This document shows, in pieces, positions 1 to 8,101 of a stretch of 64,000 bases of DNA (its first letter is position 1; every line of letters starts with the position of its first letter). The notes beneath the pieces are model-generated. The model was not told where the DNA came from. It was given only the letters and a program-made list of their open reading frames with translations, and did not search any database. The DNA comes from Nonomuraea solani (lineage in GTDB: Bacteria > Actinomycetota > Actinomycetes > Streptosporangiales > Streptosporangiaceae). A program made the position numbers and the translations under genes. The stretch spans positions 38,402-102,401 of the forward strand of contig NZ_FNVT01000033.1 in NCBI RefSeq assembly GCF_900108335.1. Direction: 5' to 3'.

Positions 1-773
1 ATGTCGGCAAGGCCGATCCCGGCCTCGTCCAGGGTCTTCTCGACCTGCTGCATCATCGTCTTCTGGATCGTCAGGTGGATCCCGGTCCCCTGCGCCGCGA
101 GCAGCCGCTGGCGGAACTCCTCGTGCCGGTTTCCGAAGCTCAGCCCCCTGCCGACGGTGGCGTCCGGGGGGAACAGGGGGTAGGCGCCGTCGTTGACCGC
201 GTCGGCCTGCGGGATCACCGTCGCGTTCACCGACAGGAGCTCGGCCATGCCGTACTCCTTGCCGAGGATGAGCGCGGCCGCGGCGTCGCCGATGAGCGCG
301 CCGGGGGTCATCCGCCAGCGATCCACCAGCGGGGTGCCGTGATTGTCCGAGGAGACGACCATGGCCGTCTCCCTGTCCGCGTCGGCCCGCAGGTAGCTCG
401 CCGCGAGTTCGAGCGAGCTGATCATCCCTACGCAGCCGCTCCGGATCTCGAACGCCGGTACGTTCCCGCCGAGAAGGTGCATCTGCAGGTAGTGCTGGGG
501 CTGCCAGCCGTTCGGGCCCTGGTGCCAGACCGACGGATAGAGCAGCAGGTCGAGGTCGCGAGGAGAGGATTCACCCCAGCGTTCGTACGCGTCCAGGACC
601 GCGAGCCGCGCCATCTCGGGCGCGGGCTTGTCGCCGGCCACCGCCGCGCCGATCTGCCGGAACTTCCCGGCCTCCTCCTCCGGATACCAGCCCTCACGAA
701 CCGCCTGCTCGACGCTCACACTGTCAGGCACATAGACGCCGAGGCTCCTGACGAACATGTTGGGTGTACGCAT
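1..773 (-). CDS. 3-oxoacyl-ACP synthase III-like protein, 3' end cut by window edge
   Basis: About 257 codons are readable on the minus strand from an ATG at 773 (MRTPNMFVRSLGVYVPDS) to the window edge, where the gene is cut. The start has a good ribosome site (AGGGGAC) a few bases upstream. The fold is that of FabH-like ketosynthases: an N-terminal LGVYVPDS strand, and the segment FEIRSGCVGMISSLELA carrying the expected nucleophile at Cys114. The His and Asn of the triad would lie beyond the edge. Members of this family condense or transfer acyl groups in fatty acid and polyketide pathways; many actinomycete versions are acyltransferases of secondary metabolism. A second, only distantly similar ketosynthase III lies beside the PKS at 53383-54402. 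Family call is firm; substrate unknown. Confidence 0.85.
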   Translation of the reverse strand, partial: MRTPNMFVRSLGVYVPDSVSVEQAVREGWYPEEEAGKFRQIGAAVAGDKPAPEMARLAVLDAYERWGESSPRDLDLLLYPSVWHQGPNGWQPQHYLQMHLLGGNVPAFEIRSGCVGMISSLELAASYLRADADRETAMVVSSDNHGTPLVDRWRMTPGALIGDAAAALILGKEYGMAELLSVNATVIPQADAVNDGAYPLFPPDATVGRGLSFGNRHEEFRQRLLAAQGTGIHLTIQKTMMQQVEKTLDEAGIGLAD

Positions 774-1067
774 ACGTCCCCTAACTCAACGACGATCCGA
801 ACAACGGCCCCGGGACAGAGAAAGGCGGCTTATCCGATGCGTTTGGGTTCCGGAATATGCGCACTCCGGCCGGCCAAAGAAAGAACCGGGAAATAGACCG
901 GCGCGCGCCGCCAGAGGCAAGGATAGGGTCGACTCATCGAATAAGGCAAGATCATCTTCGGCGACATTCCGTGATCGCTGCCGGACGGAACGTGTGCAAT
1001 TCTGGAAATGCTTCTTTCCGCTCCACGTCACGGTATTTCCGAATGCACTTCGGATGACGGAAGAACG
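774..1067. other. Intergenic region upstream of the ketosynthase III-like gene
   Basis: This stretch is flanked by the 5' end of the ketosynthase III gene and the 3' end of the esterase, both on the minus strand. It should hold the promoter of the ketosynthase gene. No convincing reading frame is seen, and the short predicted frames here lack codon bias. No clear -35/-10 pair could be assigned. Confidence 0.5.
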
Positions 1068-1103
1068 GCGCCGGGCCTCGCCATTCGGCTCAAGGCCCGG
1101 CGC
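1068..1103 (-). terminator. Hairpin terminator of the esterase gene
   Basis: A perfect 11-bp inverted repeat (GCGCCGGGCCT at 1068-1078 and its complement at 1093-1103) with a 14-nt loop begins 8 nt after the esterase stop codon. There is no T-run, which is normal for actinomycete terminators. Confidence 0.75.
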
Positions 1104-1111
1104 ACGCCGGG

Positions 1112-2434
1112 TCAGGCGGACACTCTCGTACAGACGATGTTGTTGAGCTTGAACTCGGCCGGAATGGCGTTCGTCCCGGTGGCGGTAGCCGAGAAGCCGA
1201 AACTCTGGCTGGAGCCGGGGCCGATGTAACGGTTGTGGGTGGCGTCGCGGGCGGTCACCTGGTTGCCCGTCTGGACCACCGTGCCGTTCCAGGCGGTCGT
1301 GATCTTCTGGTCGCCCGGCCAGGTCCAGGTCACGGCCCAGCCGTCGATGGGGGTCGTGCCGGTGTTCCTGATGGTCACGCTGCCGTTGAAGGCGCCGTCC
1401 CAGTCGCCGGTGGCATAGGCGACCTCGCAGGAGGTGCCCATCTTGAGCCCGCCGCGCAGGAAAGTCGCGAAGTTGGCCCAGGTGGGGTTCAGCGTGCCGG
1501 TGCCGACGCTCTCGCCGCAGTCGGTGGTGGTGCGGACGGTCTGCAGGCCGTGATGGGCAGGGTCCATGATCTGGACCATCATGTGGTCCGCGTTGGGCAC
1601 CGAGACGAACGTGGCGTCACCGCACTGAGCCTTGATCCTGTTGTAGAGCAGGACGCTCTGCCCGTGCGGCACCAGGAAGTCGGCCTGGCCGTGCAGGAAC
1701 ATCAGCGGCGGGTCGTTGGCGTCGACGTACGTCATCGGGTTGGCCTGGGCCACCGTGGCCGGGCACGTCTGGATCGGGCAGCCGACCAGGAGGGATTCCG
1801 GGGAGGCGGGAGAGTTGTGGTCCAGCCCGCCGGTCGGCAGGTTCTGCGCGTTCATCTGCAGGAAGTCGGTCGGGCTGAAGAAGGCGACGCCCACCTGCAC
1901 TGCGCTGGAGACGCCGGTCGTCCCGACGGTGCCCTCCAGCGCCGTCACGCCGCCGGACAGGGTCGCCATCTCCGTCAGCCAGCCGCCCGAGGAGTCGCCC
2001 ATGATCGCGAAGCGATTGGGGTCGAGGTTGTACGTGGCCGCGTTCGCGCGCAGCCAGCGGATGGCCGCCTTGATGTCGTGCACCTGGGCCGGGAAGACGG
2101 CCTGGGCGCTGGACCGGACGCTGACGCCGGCCACGGCGAAGCCCAGCGGGTTGAAGATGGCCGCGATCGCGTCCGCGCCGGCCTTGCCGTTGTCACTCGT
2201 CCACGCCGAGCCCTTGTGGTAGATCAGCAGCGGCCGAGGCGTGATGCCGGTGGTCGGCTGGTAGAGGTCCAGGAGATGCCCCCTGCTACCGGCCGGTTGT
2301 GCGGGCGCGTAGGCGATGTCGGTGATCGCCTGCATGGCGTGGGCCGGCGGCGCGAAGGCTGCCGGCACACCGACGGCGGCCAGCACGGCCATCGCCACGC
2401 CGACGAGCATGGCCGTGCGGGTTCGAGCTTGCAT
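1112..2434 (-). CDS. Secreted alpha/beta-hydrolase esterase with C-terminal cellulose-binding module (CBM2)
   Basis: A 440-residue exported enzyme. Residues 1-33 form a Sec signal peptide ending AHA. Residues about 40-310 are an alpha/beta-hydrolase of the acetyl-xylan/feruloyl esterase-like type: the nucleophile elbow GDSSG gives Ser148, and Asp252 (GQADF) and His284 (NADHMM) complete a plausible triad. Residues about 332-440 are a CBM2 domain, beginning near a Cys, with the Trp-rich GWAVTWTWPGDQ strand and a closing Cys (NNIVC). Such enzymes remove ester side groups from plant cell-wall polymers, with the CBM anchoring them to cellulose or xylan. The exact ester is not deducible. The gene is monocistronic and followed by a hairpin at 1068-1103. 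Confidence 0.88.
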   Translation of the reverse strand: MQARTRTAMLVGVAMAVLAAVGVPAAFAPPAHAMQAITDIAYAPAQPAGSRGHLLDLYQPTTGITPRPLLIYHKGSAWTSDNGKAGADAIAAIFNPLGFAVAGVSVRSSAQAVFPAQVHDIKAAIRWLRANAATYNLDPNRFAIMGDSSGGWLTEMATLSGGVTALEGTVGTTGVSSAVQVGVAFFSPTDFLQMNAQNLPTGGLDHNSPASPESLLVGCPIQTCPATVAQANPMTYVDANDPPLMFLHGQADFLVPHGQSVLLYNRIKAQCGDATFVSVPNADHMMVQIMDPAHHGLQTVRTTTDCGESVGTGTLNPTWANFATFLRGGLKMGTSCEVAYATGDWDGAFNGSVTIRNTGTTPIDGWAVTWTWPGDQKITTAWNGTVVQTGNQVTARDATHNRYIGPGSSQSFGFSATATGTNAIPAEFKLNNIVCTRVSA

Positions 2435-2906
2435 GGTGCGACTCCGGTCGGTCGGATGATCGCCGCTGCCCCGGTGGCCGTCCGTGTCTCCTGCGGCGGG
2501 GCAGCCGTGATCAGCACGCCGACCGTGGCGCCTGCGAGAACGGACGTCCCGCTCGAGTGGCGCGGCTCACATCGATATGGACGGGGAGACGATATGGCAC
2601 GTAAGTAACGATGGTCAAAGGTTTCGCCGCATCGCGCTAAGTGACCAGGAAACGAAGCCTAAAACGTACTTTATGGGCATATATAGCGACGACAGGCTCA
2701 GACCATCCATGGCATGCACAGGCGGCCAGAAAAAGCGACCCCAGGAAGTGACGACGGCCTTACCGACGGTAAACGCCGATGAAACCCGCACGGCTCCGCG
2801 ATAACGCCGATGGACGTTTCAGCCCCTCCCGCGACCGATTCACCTCTGACAATTTTCGTGGCGGGAGTTGAGTGCTAATGTCCAACTTCGTGATCTCCCC
2901 AGCCCC
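2435..2906. other. Divergent intergenic region with lower GC
   Basis: The 480 bp between the divergent esterase and small secreted protein contain the promoters of both. The segment about 2590-2900 is clearly more A/T-rich than its surroundings. A 75-codon frame at 2577-2804 has no ribosome site, family signature or codon bias, so I do not call it a gene. Confidence 0.5.
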
Positions 2907-2916
2907 AGGAGGATGA

Positions 2917-3147
2917 ATGCGAAAGGTACGCGCTGTTCTCGTCTCGGCCGTCGTGGTCCTCGGAGTGTCGCTGACGATCGGCGCCACCCCGGCACAAGCC
3001 GACGAAAGCGCCGTCAGACTGGCCGGTGTCTTCAGAGACTATTCGGAGTGCGAGCGGATCGGCACCAAGGGCATCGCCCAGAACTGGTGGGACGACTACT
3101 CATGCGTGTGGGAGCCCCGGTACGGCTACTACTTCCTCTACGCGTGA
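2917..3147 (+). CDS. Small secreted protein of unknown function
   Basis: A 76-residue protein with a clear signal peptide (hydrophobic residues about 6-22, cleavage after TPAQA). The mature product of about 50 residues is rich in Tyr and Trp (DYSECERIG, NWWDDYSCVWEPRYGYYF) and has two cysteines that could form one disulfide. A near-perfect AGGAGG at 2907-2912, four bases before the ATG, makes the start secure. Small Trp/Tyr-rich exported proteins of this kind are common in actinomycetes and mostly uncharacterised; I infer no function. A strong terminator follows at 3169-3206. Confidence 0.8.
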   Translation: MRKVRAVLVSAVVVLGVSLTIGATPAQADESAVRLAGVFRDYSECERIGTKGIAQNWWDDYSCVWEPRYGYYFLYA

Positions 3148-3168
3148 CCCGGTAAAACGCGCGCACCC

Positions 3169-3206
3169 CCCGGCCGCCGAGACCTCGTATCGGCTCGGCG
3201 GCCGGG
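3169..3206 (+). terminator. Terminator after the small secreted protein
   Basis: A perfect 13-bp stem (CCCGGCCGCCGAG at 3169-3181, complement at 3194-3206) with a 12-nt loop lies between convergent genes, so it may serve both strands. Confidence 0.8.
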
Positions 3207-3258
3207 CGGGCGTGGCGGTGAGGAGACTGCCCGCCACGAAGATCAGGGTCAGGGAGAT

Positions 3259-3978
3259 CTAAGCCGGCGTCGAGCCCGCGGGGTGGAAAGGAAGTCCGAT
3301 GTTCTCCCCGTCCATCAGCCTGTCGATCGACGTCTGCATCGTCTTGCTGTCATTCAGGTGCGGGAACGGCTCCCCGGCGGGGACGTCCACCCCCAGGAAA
3401 CGGCAGAGCGGCTCCCACCCTTCCCGCACGTCGAACACCAGCAGCCGCTCGGGCGGCAGGCTCTCCTTCACCATGGCCGCGTGCCGCTCGAATGCCGCGA
3501 TGCTCTCCTGCTCGTCGGGGACCACTCCGAAGGGCCGGTCGGTGCCCAGCCCCTCCCGAATCATGCGCTCGAGCAGCGGACGGGTGGTCTTCATGTTCTC
3601 CATCAGACCGGCGGTCTCCGGCGCCAGCTTCCCGGCCTCCAACCGTGGCGGGCCGCTGCTGATGAGCGTCCTCATGCTCGCGAACCAGGCGCGCGGGTCA
3701 CGTACCGTAAGGACCACCTTGGCCTCCGGGTACGTGTCCGCTAACTCGCGCCAGAAGAACGAGGCCGGCCAGTCCACTGCGGAACGGAATCCCTCGAACA
3801 CGTGCTCCCAGTCCGGGACCGTGTCATGGCTGGCCAGGGGCGCCCACCGCCGGGCGCGGTCGCTGTTCGACCCGACGTCGAACATGTGGTGGCAGGGCCC
3901 GAACCCCAGCCGTTCCAGTGCCGCCTTCATCGAACTCGTACCGGTGCGCGGGAACCCCGCGCCGATCACGGTCAGCAT
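3259..3978 (-). CDS. Sulfotransferase family protein
   Basis: 239 residues. The N-terminus MLTVIGAGFPRTGTSSMK carries the 5'-phosphosulfate-binding loop of PAPS-dependent sulfotransferases (PRTGTSS, residues 10-16). VVLTVRDPRAWFASM near residues 89-103 is the matching 3'-phosphate-binding strand with its Arg. These cytosolic enzymes move sulfate from PAPS to an alcohol, amine or sugar. The short single-domain form matches the bacterial and plant group resembling Sulfotransfer_4. It stands alone, with no sulfate activation genes nearby, so the acceptor is unknown. Codon 79 is a TTA leucine (3742-3744). Confidence 0.88.
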   Translation of the reverse strand: MLTVIGAGFPRTGTSSMKAALERLGFGPCHHMFDVGSNSDRARRWAPLASHDTVPDWEHVFEGFRSAVDWPASFFWRELADTYPEAKVVLTVRDPRAWFASMRTLISSGPPRLEAGKLAPETAGLMENMKTTRPLLERMIREGLGTDRPFGVVPDEQESIAAFERHAAMVKESLPPERLLVFDVREGWEPLCRFLGVDVPAGEPFPHLNDSKTMQTSIDRLMDGENIGLPFHPAGSTPA

Positions 3979-4171
3979 GTCGCTCCTCCAGGGGGTGTCG
4001 GCCGGTCCCCCATCATGGTGGCGCGATCATGGTCTCGCAATCCCTTCCGGGAGTGCCGCACTGCCCGAGACGAACCGCGGGCTGAGCGTAGTCGCCGGTC
4101 CCCGGCCCGACGATTCGGTACGTCTCACGCCGCCGCGCCACGCCCGCGAACAACAGCGGCGATCCGCGCGC

Positions 4172-4796
4172 CTAGGAGGCCGGGCAGTTCTCGCCGCGGC
4201 GACCTCCTGGCTCCTGCGGCTCGGCCCCCTCATAAACGCTCAGGGTCGCTCTCGCCCGAGCGTGATGTCGGCGGGCCCCTGGAAGTTCTCCGGGATCTTC
4301 ACCCCGATGGGGCAGCCGCCCATCTTGTCGCAGGTCCCCGGCTGGTCGATGGTCTTGATCTCGTCGAGATACCGGTTCTCGGTGGGCGAGGTGGGGAAGA
4401 TGGAGCCCACCCACGACGGCGTCGAGGGGATGGCCCTGATGGGTCACGTCCAGCCCGGCGTCACGGAGCTGCGCCTGATAGGTGCTGACGTCGGCGTACA
4501 GGTCCTTGACCTCGATGACGTAGTATCCGTCCTCCTTCTTGATGTCGAGCGCCGCGGCCGTCCCCGGGCCGAGACCGAACCCGGCGGGCAAGAGCCAGCT
4601 CAGCCCGAGGAACGCGGCGGACAGCAGGGCCACGCCCGGCACCGCGGCGCGCAGAATCAGCGGCCGGCGCGACGGACCTGGCGGCGGCGGGCTCGGCGGC
4701 CATGATGTCGCGTAGCAGCTCGTGGGCCCCCTCGGTCACGCCGGGTCCGGCGCCGGGGGACAGGTTGGCGACGACGCGGTCCATGCTGTTCTTCAT
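4172..4796 (-). pseudogene. Frameshifted membrane-anchored protein partnered with an ECF sigma factor
   Basis: Read through three frame changes this is one protein. It starts MKNSMDRVVANLSPGAG at 4796 with a GGAGGGG ribosome site. After a slip in a GCC run near 4700 it continues with a hydrophobic helix (VALLSAAFLGLSWLLPAG) and then DIKKEDGYYVIEVKDLYAD. A second shift near 4435 leads to SIFPTSPTENRYLDEIKTID and CDKMGGCPIGVKIPENF, and a third near 4248 to ATLSVYEGAEPQEPG. Actinomycete proteins of this layout (short cytosolic N-terminus, one membrane helix, extracellular domain) are encoded directly after ECF sigma genes and may act as anti-sigma-like partners; that role is inference. The shifts make it a probable pseudogene unless they are sequencing errors. 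Confidence 0.7.
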
Positions 4797-4946
4797 GATT
4801 TCCCCTCCGCGAGTGCGACGGCGCGCAGGCCATAGATGGACAGGTCGAGGTCCGCGGCCGCCAGTTCCTTGGCCAGCCGCTTGCGGGCGCGGTGCAGACG
4901 CAGGCGCGCGGCCCCGCGCGAGCAGCCGAGCACTTTGGCGACCGCT
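4793..4946 (-). pseudogene. C-terminal remnant of an ECF sigma factor
   Basis: About 50 codons remain, reading AVAKVLGCSRGAARLRLHRA and onward to RKRLAKEL. This is the recognition helix of sigma region 4, the DNA-binding helix-turn-helix of ECF sigma factors. Its TGA overlaps the ATG of the next gene (ATGA, 4793-4796), the usual coupling between a sigma gene and its partner. Everything upstream (region 2 and the first half of region 4) is missing and is replaced abruptly near 4945 by an oppositely oriented protease fragment, so this is a deletion junction. Confidence 0.75.
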
Positions 4947-5331
4947 GTCCGCGAAGGTCGAGTCGGCCTGGACGTTCCGGTCGGAGCGGACCGCCGAGGC
5001 CCGGCCGCTGCCCCTGACCGCCATCCGCTACGCCCCCAAGGGCCTGGACGACCACAACCGCGCCAAGCCGGGGTCCACGACCGTCATCCCGGTGCGCCTC
5101 CACCGCAACCCCGGCGCCTCCGAGCCGCAGGCCACGTCGATCACGCTTGAGGCGTCCTTTGACGACGGGGCGAACTGGCGGCCGGTCCGGCTGACCCACG
5201 CCGGCTCCGGAGGGACGGCCCGGATCGCGCACCCGGCCGCTCCCGGGTTCGTCTCGCTGCGCGCCAAGGTCACGGACGCGGCGGGTGACCGCGTGACGCA
5301 GACCATCACCCGGGCGTACGCCATCGGGTGA
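4945..5331 (+). pseudogene. C-terminal remnant of a secreted S8 (subtilisin-type) protease
   Basis: Only the last 128 or so codons remain, running from KVESAWTFRSERTAEARPLP through LEASFDDGANWRPVRLTH and FVSLRAKVTDAAGDRVTQTI to RAYAIG and a stop. This beta-rich tail is typical of the post-catalytic region of large actinomycete S8 peptidases. No catalytic domain, start or ribosome site is present; the upstream neighbour is an antiparallel sigma-factor tail. The family is recognised from the tail alone, so subtype is uncertain, but the reading frame shows clean coding bias. Confidence 0.65.
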
Positions 5332-5347
5332 CGGCTCCTCGCGGTCG

Positions 5348-5533
5348 TCAGCCGAGGCTCTCGAGCGCGGCGGCGGCACGGCCGCGCTCGTCCTCGTCGC
5401 CGGTCTCGGCGGCGATCGCCAGCGCCAGCCGGTGCCGCTGCGCCGCCTCGCCGTCACGGCCCATGGCGCGCAGCGCCTCACCGATCGCGTTGAGGACGCT
5501 CGCCTCACCGTACCTGTGCTTGGTCGCCTGGAA
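5348..5533 (-). pseudogene. C-terminal tetratricopeptide-repeat remnant
   Basis: About 60 codons in one frame read YGEASVLNAIGEALRAMGRD, then GEAAQRHRLALAIAAETGD and a final LESLG and stop. This is one and a half TPR units as found at the C-termini of large actinomycete TPR/NB-ARC or SARP-type regulators. There is no start and the frame loses coding character above about 5533, so it is a tail fragment left by deletion. Confidence 0.6.
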
Positions 5534-5585
5534 GATCGCTGGACGGGGACCAGTTCCAGGTCCGCGTCGTCTGACCAAGACCGGA

Positions 5586-5647
5586 CGGCTTGCCTGGCAA
5601 TACACCGCTCCACCGGGCCGCGGGAGCGCGACTTGCCGGGCAAGCCG
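5586..5647 (-). terminator. Inverted repeat just after the merR-like gene
   Basis: Arms CGGCTTGCCTGGCAA (5586-5600) and its complement at 5633-5647 pair over 15 bp with one mismatch and a 32-nt loop. The repeat starts 5 nt after the MerR stop. A terminator is most likely; the end of a lost element is the alternative. Confidence 0.55.
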
Positions 5648-5652
5648 CACGA

Positions 5653-6045
5653 TCACGCCGGGGCGAGCATGGCGCGGGCGGCCCGCTCGGCCTCGGGGGG
5701 CGCGGTGGCGATGACCGCGTCCAGGGTGGTGCGGGCGGTCTCCAGTTCGCGGATGGCGGCCTGGATGCGGGCGCGTTCGCGATGGAGGTCGAGCAGGAGT
5801 TCGGGGCAGTCGGCGATGAGGGTGTCGCCGTCCTTGCCCATGCAGGGCAGCAGGTCGGCGATGGTGGTCGTGGACAGTCCGGCGGCGAGCAGGTCGCGGA
5901 TGTGGCGGACGGTCGCGACGTCCGATTCGGCGTACTCGCGGTAGCCGCTGGGTTCGCGCCCGGGGTGGAGGAGGCCCTGCTCCTCGTAGTAGCGCAGGAG
6001 GCGCCGGTTGACGCGGGTGCGGCGTTCGAGTTCCCCGATGCGCAT
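5653..6045 (-). CDS. MerR family transcriptional regulator
   Basis: 130 residues starting MRIGELERRTRVNRRLLRYY at 6045, with GGAGGA upstream; an earlier in-frame ATG at 6075 would lie inside the promoter. The N-terminal winged helix (residues 1-70) is the MerR DNA-binding domain with RYYEEQGLL; residues 75-120 form the dimerising coiled coil. The only retained cysteines (LLPCMGKDG, IADCPELL) do not form a metal site typical of CueR or ZntR, so a drug- or redox-responsive role is more likely. It is divergent from an MFS exporter, and a palindrome inside a 20-bp promoter spacer at 6065-6096 is the expected MerR target. Confidence 0.9.
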   Translation of the reverse strand: MRIGELERRTRVNRRLLRYYEEQGLLHPGREPSGYREYAESDVATVRHIRDLLAAGLSTTTIADLLPCMGKDGDTLIADCPELLLDLHRERARIQAAIRELETARTTLDAVIATAPPEAERAARAMLAPA

Positions 6046-6064
6046 GTTTCCTCCGGCGTACGAC

Positions 6065-6096
6065 TTGACCATCACATGGATGTGACACTTTAGCTT
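6065..6096 (+). promoter_or_regulatory. MerR-type promoter and operator of the MFS exporter
   Basis: TTGACC (6065-6070) and TAGCTT (6091-6096) are separated by 20 bp, longer than normal. The spacer holds a perfect palindrome, TCACAT-GG-ATGTGA (6072-6085). A stretched spacer with a central dyad is the established architecture of MerR-activated promoters. The MFS ATG lies 6 nt after the -10, so the transcript would be leaderless. Confidence 0.75.
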
Positions 6097-6102
6097 GACC
6101 GC

Positions 6103-7662
6103 ATGACATTGCCATCACAACGAGAAGTCGCAGGTCAGAAGCCGGATGTCGCCGGGGCACGGCAGTGGGCCGGGCTCGCGATGCTGGCCCTGCCCACCTT
6201 GCTGCTGGCCATGGACGTCACCGTGCTCTATCTCGCGGTGCCGCGTCTGGCGGCCGATCTACGGCCCAGCGGCGAGCAGATGTTGTGGATCACCGACATC
6301 TACGGATTCATGATCGCCGGATTCCTGGTGACGATGGGGACGCTGGGCGACCGGATCGGGCGACGCAGGCTGCTGATGTGGGGAGCGGGGGCGTTCGGCC
6401 TGGCATCGGTGGCGGCCGCGTACGCTCCCAGCGCCGAAGCGCTGATCGCCGCCCGGGCGCTGCTCGGGATCGCGGGGGCGACGTTGATGCCCTCTACTCT
6501 TGCGCTGATCAGCAACATGTTCCGGGACGCGCGCCAGCGAGGGGCCGCCATCGGCATCTGGGCGGCGAGCATGTCCGGCGGAGTCGCCCTGGGGCCGGTG
6601 GTCGGCGGGGCGATGCTGGAATCGTTCGGATGGGGGGCGGCGTTCCTGATCGCCGTGCCGGTGATGGCGCTGCTGCTGGCAGGCGGGCCGCTGCTGCTCC
6701 CGGAATACCGCGACGCCACCGCGGGGCGGCCGGACCTGGTCAGCGTCGCGCTTTCCCTGGTCGCCATGCTGACGATCGTGTACGGCGTCAAGCTGCTGTC
6801 CCACGGCGGAGACCCGATCGTCAGCGGCGGGATCGTGCTGGCCGGTCTGGCCGCCGCGGTGGTGTTCTGGCGGCGGCAGCGCGGGCTCGCCGCCCCGGTG
6901 CTCGACGTGACGCTCGTCCGCAATCGCGCCCTCACCGGCGCCCTGCTCATCCTGCTTCTGGGCCTGGCCGCCACCGCCGGCACGTACCTGTTCGTCACGC
7001 GGTTCCTCCAGGGAGTCGAGGGCCTGTCCCCGCTTACGGCGGGCCTGTGGCTGGTGCCCTCGTCGGTCGCCATGATCCTCACCTCCCTGGCCGCCCCCAT
7101 CCTGGTACGGCGACTGCCCGAACGGGTCGTGGTCGCCGGGTCCCTGGCGGTATCGGCGGCCGGCTTCCTCCTGCTGGCCCTGCTCGACCAGGCGGCCGGG
7201 CTCCCCCTCCTGATCGCCGGCATCGTCGTCGTCTACCTCGGCCAGGGCCCCATCATGGCGCTGGGCACCGACCTCGTCGTCGGCTCCGCTCCACCGGAGA
7301 AGGCCGGATCCGCCGCGGCCCTGTCCGAAACGAGCACCGAACTCGGCCTGGCTCTGGGCGTGGCCGTCCTGGGCAGCGCCGGAGCCGCCGTCTACCGTCA
7401 GGCCGTGCCCGCCGGCCTCCCACCAGAGGTGGCCTCCTCCGTCCGCGACTCGATCGAGGCCGCGGTCACCGCCGTCGCCCATCTTCCACCCGCCCGGGCG
7501 GAGGCCGTCATCGCCCCCGCCCGGGAGGCGTTCACCGCGGGGCTCAACCTCGTCGCCGGGATCGGCGCGGTCGTCGCCCTGGCCCTGGCCGTGCTCGCCT
7601 TGGTGACTCTCCGCAGAGCCGAACCCGCACCTCCCGAGCCGGCGACGTCGTCGATGGACTGA
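6103..7662 (+). CDS. MFS drug exporter, DHA2 (14-helix) family
   Basis: 519 residues with about 14 hydrophobic segments. Motif A of the major facilitator superfamily is clear after helix 2 (GTLGDRIGRRRLLMWG), motif D1 is seen in helix 1 (LLAMDVTVLYLAVP), and motif C is in helix 5 (GGVALGPVVGGAML). The layout matches EmrB/QacA-type proton-coupled antiporters that expel hydrophobic drugs or cations. It is divergent from the MerR gene, which probably activates it when a substrate is bound. No ribosome site precedes the ATG and the promoter lies directly before it, implying leaderless translation. Confidence 0.92.
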   Translation: MTLPSQREVAGQKPDVAGARQWAGLAMLALPTLLLAMDVTVLYLAVPRLAADLRPSGEQMLWITDIYGFMIAGFLVTMGTLGDRIGRRRLLMWGAGAFGLASVAAAYAPSAEALIAARALLGIAGATLMPSTLALISNMFRDARQRGAAIGIWAASMSGGVALGPVVGGAMLESFGWGAAFLIAVPVMALLLAGGPLLLPEYRDATAGRPDLVSVALSLVAMLTIVYGVKLLSHGGDPIVSGGIVLAGLAAAVVFWRRQRGLAAPVLDVTLVRNRALTGALLILLLGLAATAGTYLFVTRFLQGVEGLSPLTAGLWLVPSSVAMILTSLAAPILVRRLPERVVVAGSLAVSAAGFLLLALLDQAAGLPLLIAGIVVVYLGQGPIMALGTDLVVGSAPPEKAGSAAALSETSTELGLALGVAVLGSAGAAVYRQAVPAGLPPEVASSVRDSIEAAVTAVAHLPPARAEAVIAPAREAFTAGLNLVAGIGAVVALALAVLALVTLRRAEPAPPEPATSSMD

Positions 7663-7751
7663 TCAACGACTACCAGCGAGCCGGATGGGAGTTCGGGTGG
7701 AGAGGAACCGGCAGGTGCCTGAGACGCTCCGGCCGATGATCGAGTAGGTCT

Positions 7752-8101
7752 GTGGGGCCGCACAGGTGCCCGAGGGGGCGACGACTTCGCCGTACGGCTG
7801 GTTCGGCGCGGTCGGCGCGGGGCCGGTTGGCAGCCGAGGTCATCAGCGGGGGCGGACGGCGGCTCGGCGCGCTCAACGCGATCGTAGGATCGCACTTCGG
7901 GCCGCCGGCCGGTCCGGGATCGGCGACCTGGCGAGAGGCGTTCACCACGATGATCGAGGACATGCTCACCCACGGCACGAAGGCCCGGCCGTCATCATGA
8001 TCGTCGAGACCGCCTACCGCGGTCACACGGAGGCGACGGTCCACGATCTCGGCCGCGAGCAGCTCGACCTGCTGATGGCGCGGTTCGGCCGCGGCCGGTG
8101 A
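7752..8101 (+). pseudogene. Frameshifted remnant of a TetR-like regulator
   Basis: Two frames together resemble the ligand-binding half of a TetR regulator: ISGGGRRLGALNAIVG then WREAFTTMIEDMLTHG in one frame, and after a slip near 7995 VIMIVETAYRGHTEATVHDL and REQLDLLMARFGRGR in another. The final TGA overlaps the GTG of the MATE gene (GTGA, 8098-8101), indicating a former regulator-exporter operon. No DNA-binding helix-turn-helix can be found upstream, so the gene is truncated as well as shifted. The TetR assignment rests on size, context and the helical C-terminal pattern and is moderate. Confidence 0.45.

Noticed and set aside
2577..2804. 75-codon frame in the low-GC stretch before the small secreted protein
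   Set aside because: No ribosome site, signature or codon bias; more likely regulatory DNA.
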